The notes beneath the pieces are model-generated. The model had not been told where the DNA came from. It searched no databases and was given only the letters and a program-made list of their open reading frames with translations. Source: Eledone cirrhosa (Eukaryota; Mollusca; Cephalopoda; Octopoda; Eledonidae). From it: a stretch of DNA of 64,000 nucleotides. The position numbers and the translations under genes are program-made. Shown here piece by piece: positions 61,600 to 64,000 of the stretch (positions are counted from its first letter, which is position 1; each line of letters starts with the position of its first letter). The stretch lies in assembly GCA_964016885.1 (NCBI GenBank), contig OZ024740.1, positions 8,700,450 through 8,764,449 of the forward strand, read 5' to 3'.

Positions 61600-63900
61600 A
61601 TGTCAGTTTCGATTGGTATGTCAGTTTCTATTGGTATATCAGTTTCGATTGGTATGTCAGTTTCGATTGGTTTGTCAGTTTCTATTGGTATATCAGTTTC
61701 GATTCATATATCGGTTCCGATTAGTATATCAGTTTCTACTGACGTGTCAGTTTCGATTTGTATATCAGCTTCTATTTGTATGTCAGTTTCGATTGGTATG
61801 TCAGTTTCTATTGGTATATCAGTTTCAATTGGTATATCAGATTCTATTGGTATATCAGTTTCGATTCGTATGTCAGTTTCTATTATTATGTCAGTTTGTA
61901 TTGGTATATCAGTTTCAATTGGTATATCAGTTTCTATTTGGTATGTCAGTTTTATTGGTATGTCAGTTTCGATTGGTATATCAGTTTCTGTTGGTATGTC
62001 AATTTCGATTAGTATGTCAGTTTCTATTGGTATATCAGTTTCGATTGGTATGTCAGTTTCTATTGGTAGGTCAGTTTTGACTAGTATATCAGTCTCTATT
62101 GGTATATCAGTTTCAATTGGTATGTCAGTTTCTATTGGTATATCAGTTTATATTTGTATGTCAGTTTCGATTCGTATGTCAGTTTCTATTGGTATATCAG
62201 TTTTGATGTGTATGTTAGTTTCTATTGGTATGTCATGTCGATTGGTATGTTAGTCCTCGATTTGTATGTCAGTTTCTATTGGTATATCAATTTCGATTGG
62301 TATGTCAGTTTCGATTGGTATGTCAGTTTCAATTAGTATATCAGTTTCTATTGGTATGTCAGTCTCTATTGGTATATCAATTTCGATTGGTATCTCAGTT
62401 TCGATTAGTATGTCAGTTTCGATTCATATGTCAGTTTCGATTGGTATGTCAGTTTCGATTGGTATGTCAGTTTCTATTGGTATGTCAGTTTCAATTGGTA
62501 TATCAGTTTCAATTGGTATGTCAGTTTTATGGGTATGTCAATTTCGATTGGTATATCAGTTTCAATTGGTATGTCAATTTCGATTGGTATGTCAGTTTAG
62601 ATTTGTATATCAGTTTCGATTGGTATTTCAGTTTCGATTGGTATGTCAGTTTCGATTGGTATGTCAGTTTCGATTGCTATGTCAGTTTCTATTGGTATAT
62701 CAGTTTCGATTGATATATCAGTTTTGATTAGTATGTCAGGTTCTATTGGCATGTCAGTTTCGATTCGTATGTCCGTTTCGATTAGTATATCGGTTTCAAC
62801 TAGTATATCAGTATCTATTGATGTGTCAGTTTCGATTAGTATATCAGCTTCTATTTGTATGTCAGTTTCGATTGGTATGTCAGTTTCGATTGGTATATCA
62901 GTTTCGATTGCTATGTCAGTTTCTATTGGTATATCAGTTTCGATTGATATATCAGTTTTGATTAGTATGTCAGGTTCTATTGGCATGTCAGTTTCGATTC
63001 GTATATCAGTTTCTGTTGGTATACCATTTTCTTTTGGTATGTTAGTTTCCAATGGTATTTCAGTATATATTTGTATGTCAGTTTCGATTGGTATGTCAGT
63101 TTCCATTGGTATGTCTGTTTCGATTGGTATATCAGTTTCTATTGGTATATCAGTTTCGATTGGTATGCTAGTCCTCGATTGGTATATCAGTTTCGATTGG
63201 TATATCAGTTTTGATTGGTATGTTAGTTTCTATTGGTATGTCAGTTTCGATTAGTATATCAGTTTCTATTGGTATATCAGTTTCGATTGGTATGTTAGTC
63301 CTCGATTTGTATGTCAGTTTCTATTGGTATATCAATTTCGATTGGTATGTCAGTTTCTGTTGGTATGTCAATTTCGATTGGTATGTCAGTTTCTATTGGT
63401 ATATCAGTTTCTATTTGTATGTCAATTTTCGATTGATATGTCAGTTTCTCTTGGTATATCAGTTTCTATTGATATATCAGTTTCGATTGGTATGTCAGTT
63501 TCGATTAGAAAATCAGTTTCTATTTGTATGTCAGTTTCTATTGGTATATCAGTTTCGATTGGTATATCAGTTTCGATTGGTATGTCAATTTCGATTGGTA
63601 TGTCAGTTTTCGATTTGTATATCAGTTTCGATGGGTATGTCAGTTTCGATTGGTATGTCAGTTTCGATTGGCATGTCAGTTTCTATTGGTATATCAGTTT
63701 CGATTCATATATCGGTTCCGATTAGTATATCAGTTTCTATTTATGTGTCAGTTTCGATTAGTATATCAGCTTCTACTTGTATGTCAGTTTCGATTGGTAT
63801 GTCAGTTTCGATTCGTATGTCAGTTTCTATTATTATGTCAGTTTGTATTGGTATATCAGTTTCAATTGGTATATCAGTTTATATTTGGTATGTCAGTTTT
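61600..63900 (+). repeat. Segmental copy D2
   Basis: Downstream counterpart of 56.7-58.7 kb. Between about 62780 and 62995 it carries 216 bp (12 units) more than D1, in which the GATTGATATATC, TTAGTATGTCAGG and GGCATGTCAG variants appear twice. Confidence 0.85.
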
Positions 63901-64000
63901 ATTTGCATGTCAGTTTCGATTGGTATATCAGTTTCTGTTGGTATGTCAATTTCGATTAGTATGTCAGTTTCTATTGGTATATCAGTTTCGATTGGTATGT

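Larger units (their letters stand above)
52737..64000 (+). repeat. 18-bp minisatellite array, segment 8
   Basis: Right-type array to the window edge. 52737-55700 copies 40971-45700 with losses. 53530/53531 is a second empty counterpart of the LINE insertion site. A 1,206-bp (67-unit) direct repeat relates 59381-59740 to 60587-60910, with a partial third copy at 60354-60480. 56.7-58.7 kb is repeated at about 61.6-63.9 kb. No non-array DNA was found. Confidence 0.96.

Noticed and set aside
1..64000. Telomeric repeat
   Set aside because: The unit is not TTAGGG-like, and no TTAGGG tracts occur.
1..64000. CENP-B box in the unit
   Set aside because: TTTCGATTGG resembles the first half of the CENP-B box, but the required downstream A and CGGG are absent from the unit.

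Overview
The window is eukaryotic repeat DNA, most likely from a coleoid cephalopod (octopus or squid). Two things point there. The non-array DNA is made of RTE-clade LINE copies. Their 3' ends carry the GTTAGGAAGGGCATCCA module, a CCATGC..TGGAA..GGACGTTAAACG block and a (GAT)n tail, which I recognise as the 3' tail of abundant cephalopod SINEs. The taxon is inference. There are no bacterial-style operons and no rRNA, tRNA or CRISPR, and I see no host protein-coding gene.

About 54 kb of the 64 kb is one tandem array of an 18-bp unit, TATRTCAGTTTCKATTGG (R mostly G or A, K mostly G or T). It runs in one orientation from base 1 to base 64000 and off both ends, giving roughly 3,000 units. Because 18 is divisible by 3, the array yields hundreds of long but probably meaningless reading frames: (MSVSIG)n and related repeats on the plus strand and (PIETDI)n on the minus strand. 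On top of the 18-mer sit higher-order repeats of 90/108 bp, 216 bp, about 1.2 kb, 2.3-3.1 kb, 3.3-3.6 kb, 4.9-5.2 kb and 10-13 kb. These were found by matching rare variant units and indels.

Layout. 1-6905: array holding a 0.54-kb non-array island (3991-4535). 6906-10650: nearly full-length RTE LINE, plus strand, with endonuclease, reverse transcriptase, PHD-like finger and C-terminal domain, broken by two frameshifts. 10651-20295: array, including a second, partly deleted copy of the left part of the window and of the island. 20296-22654: 5'-truncated RTE LINE, plus strand, with an uninterrupted 685-codon frame. 22655-39925: array, including a very homogeneous core at 37.6-39.25 kb with a 216-bp higher-order repeat. 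39926-40970, 48105-49153 and 51691-52736: three minus-strand RTE 3' fragments with the same truncation point and the same flanks, so they were copied with the array rather than inserted separately. The rest is array.

The most useful observations are about how the array evolves. The triplicated LINE fragment has two paralogous empty sites in the same window (after 41782 and after 53530). Elements 1 and 2 also have empty paralogous sites (after 18464 and 19276, and after 16966). One large deletion between duplicates is an exact whole number of units. The main polymorphisms of the unit are all silent in one minus-strand frame, which ends repeatedly at the same stop-bearing 19-bp unit. That could be chance and is reported with that caveat. 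All readings were made by eye; no alignment or search was run.
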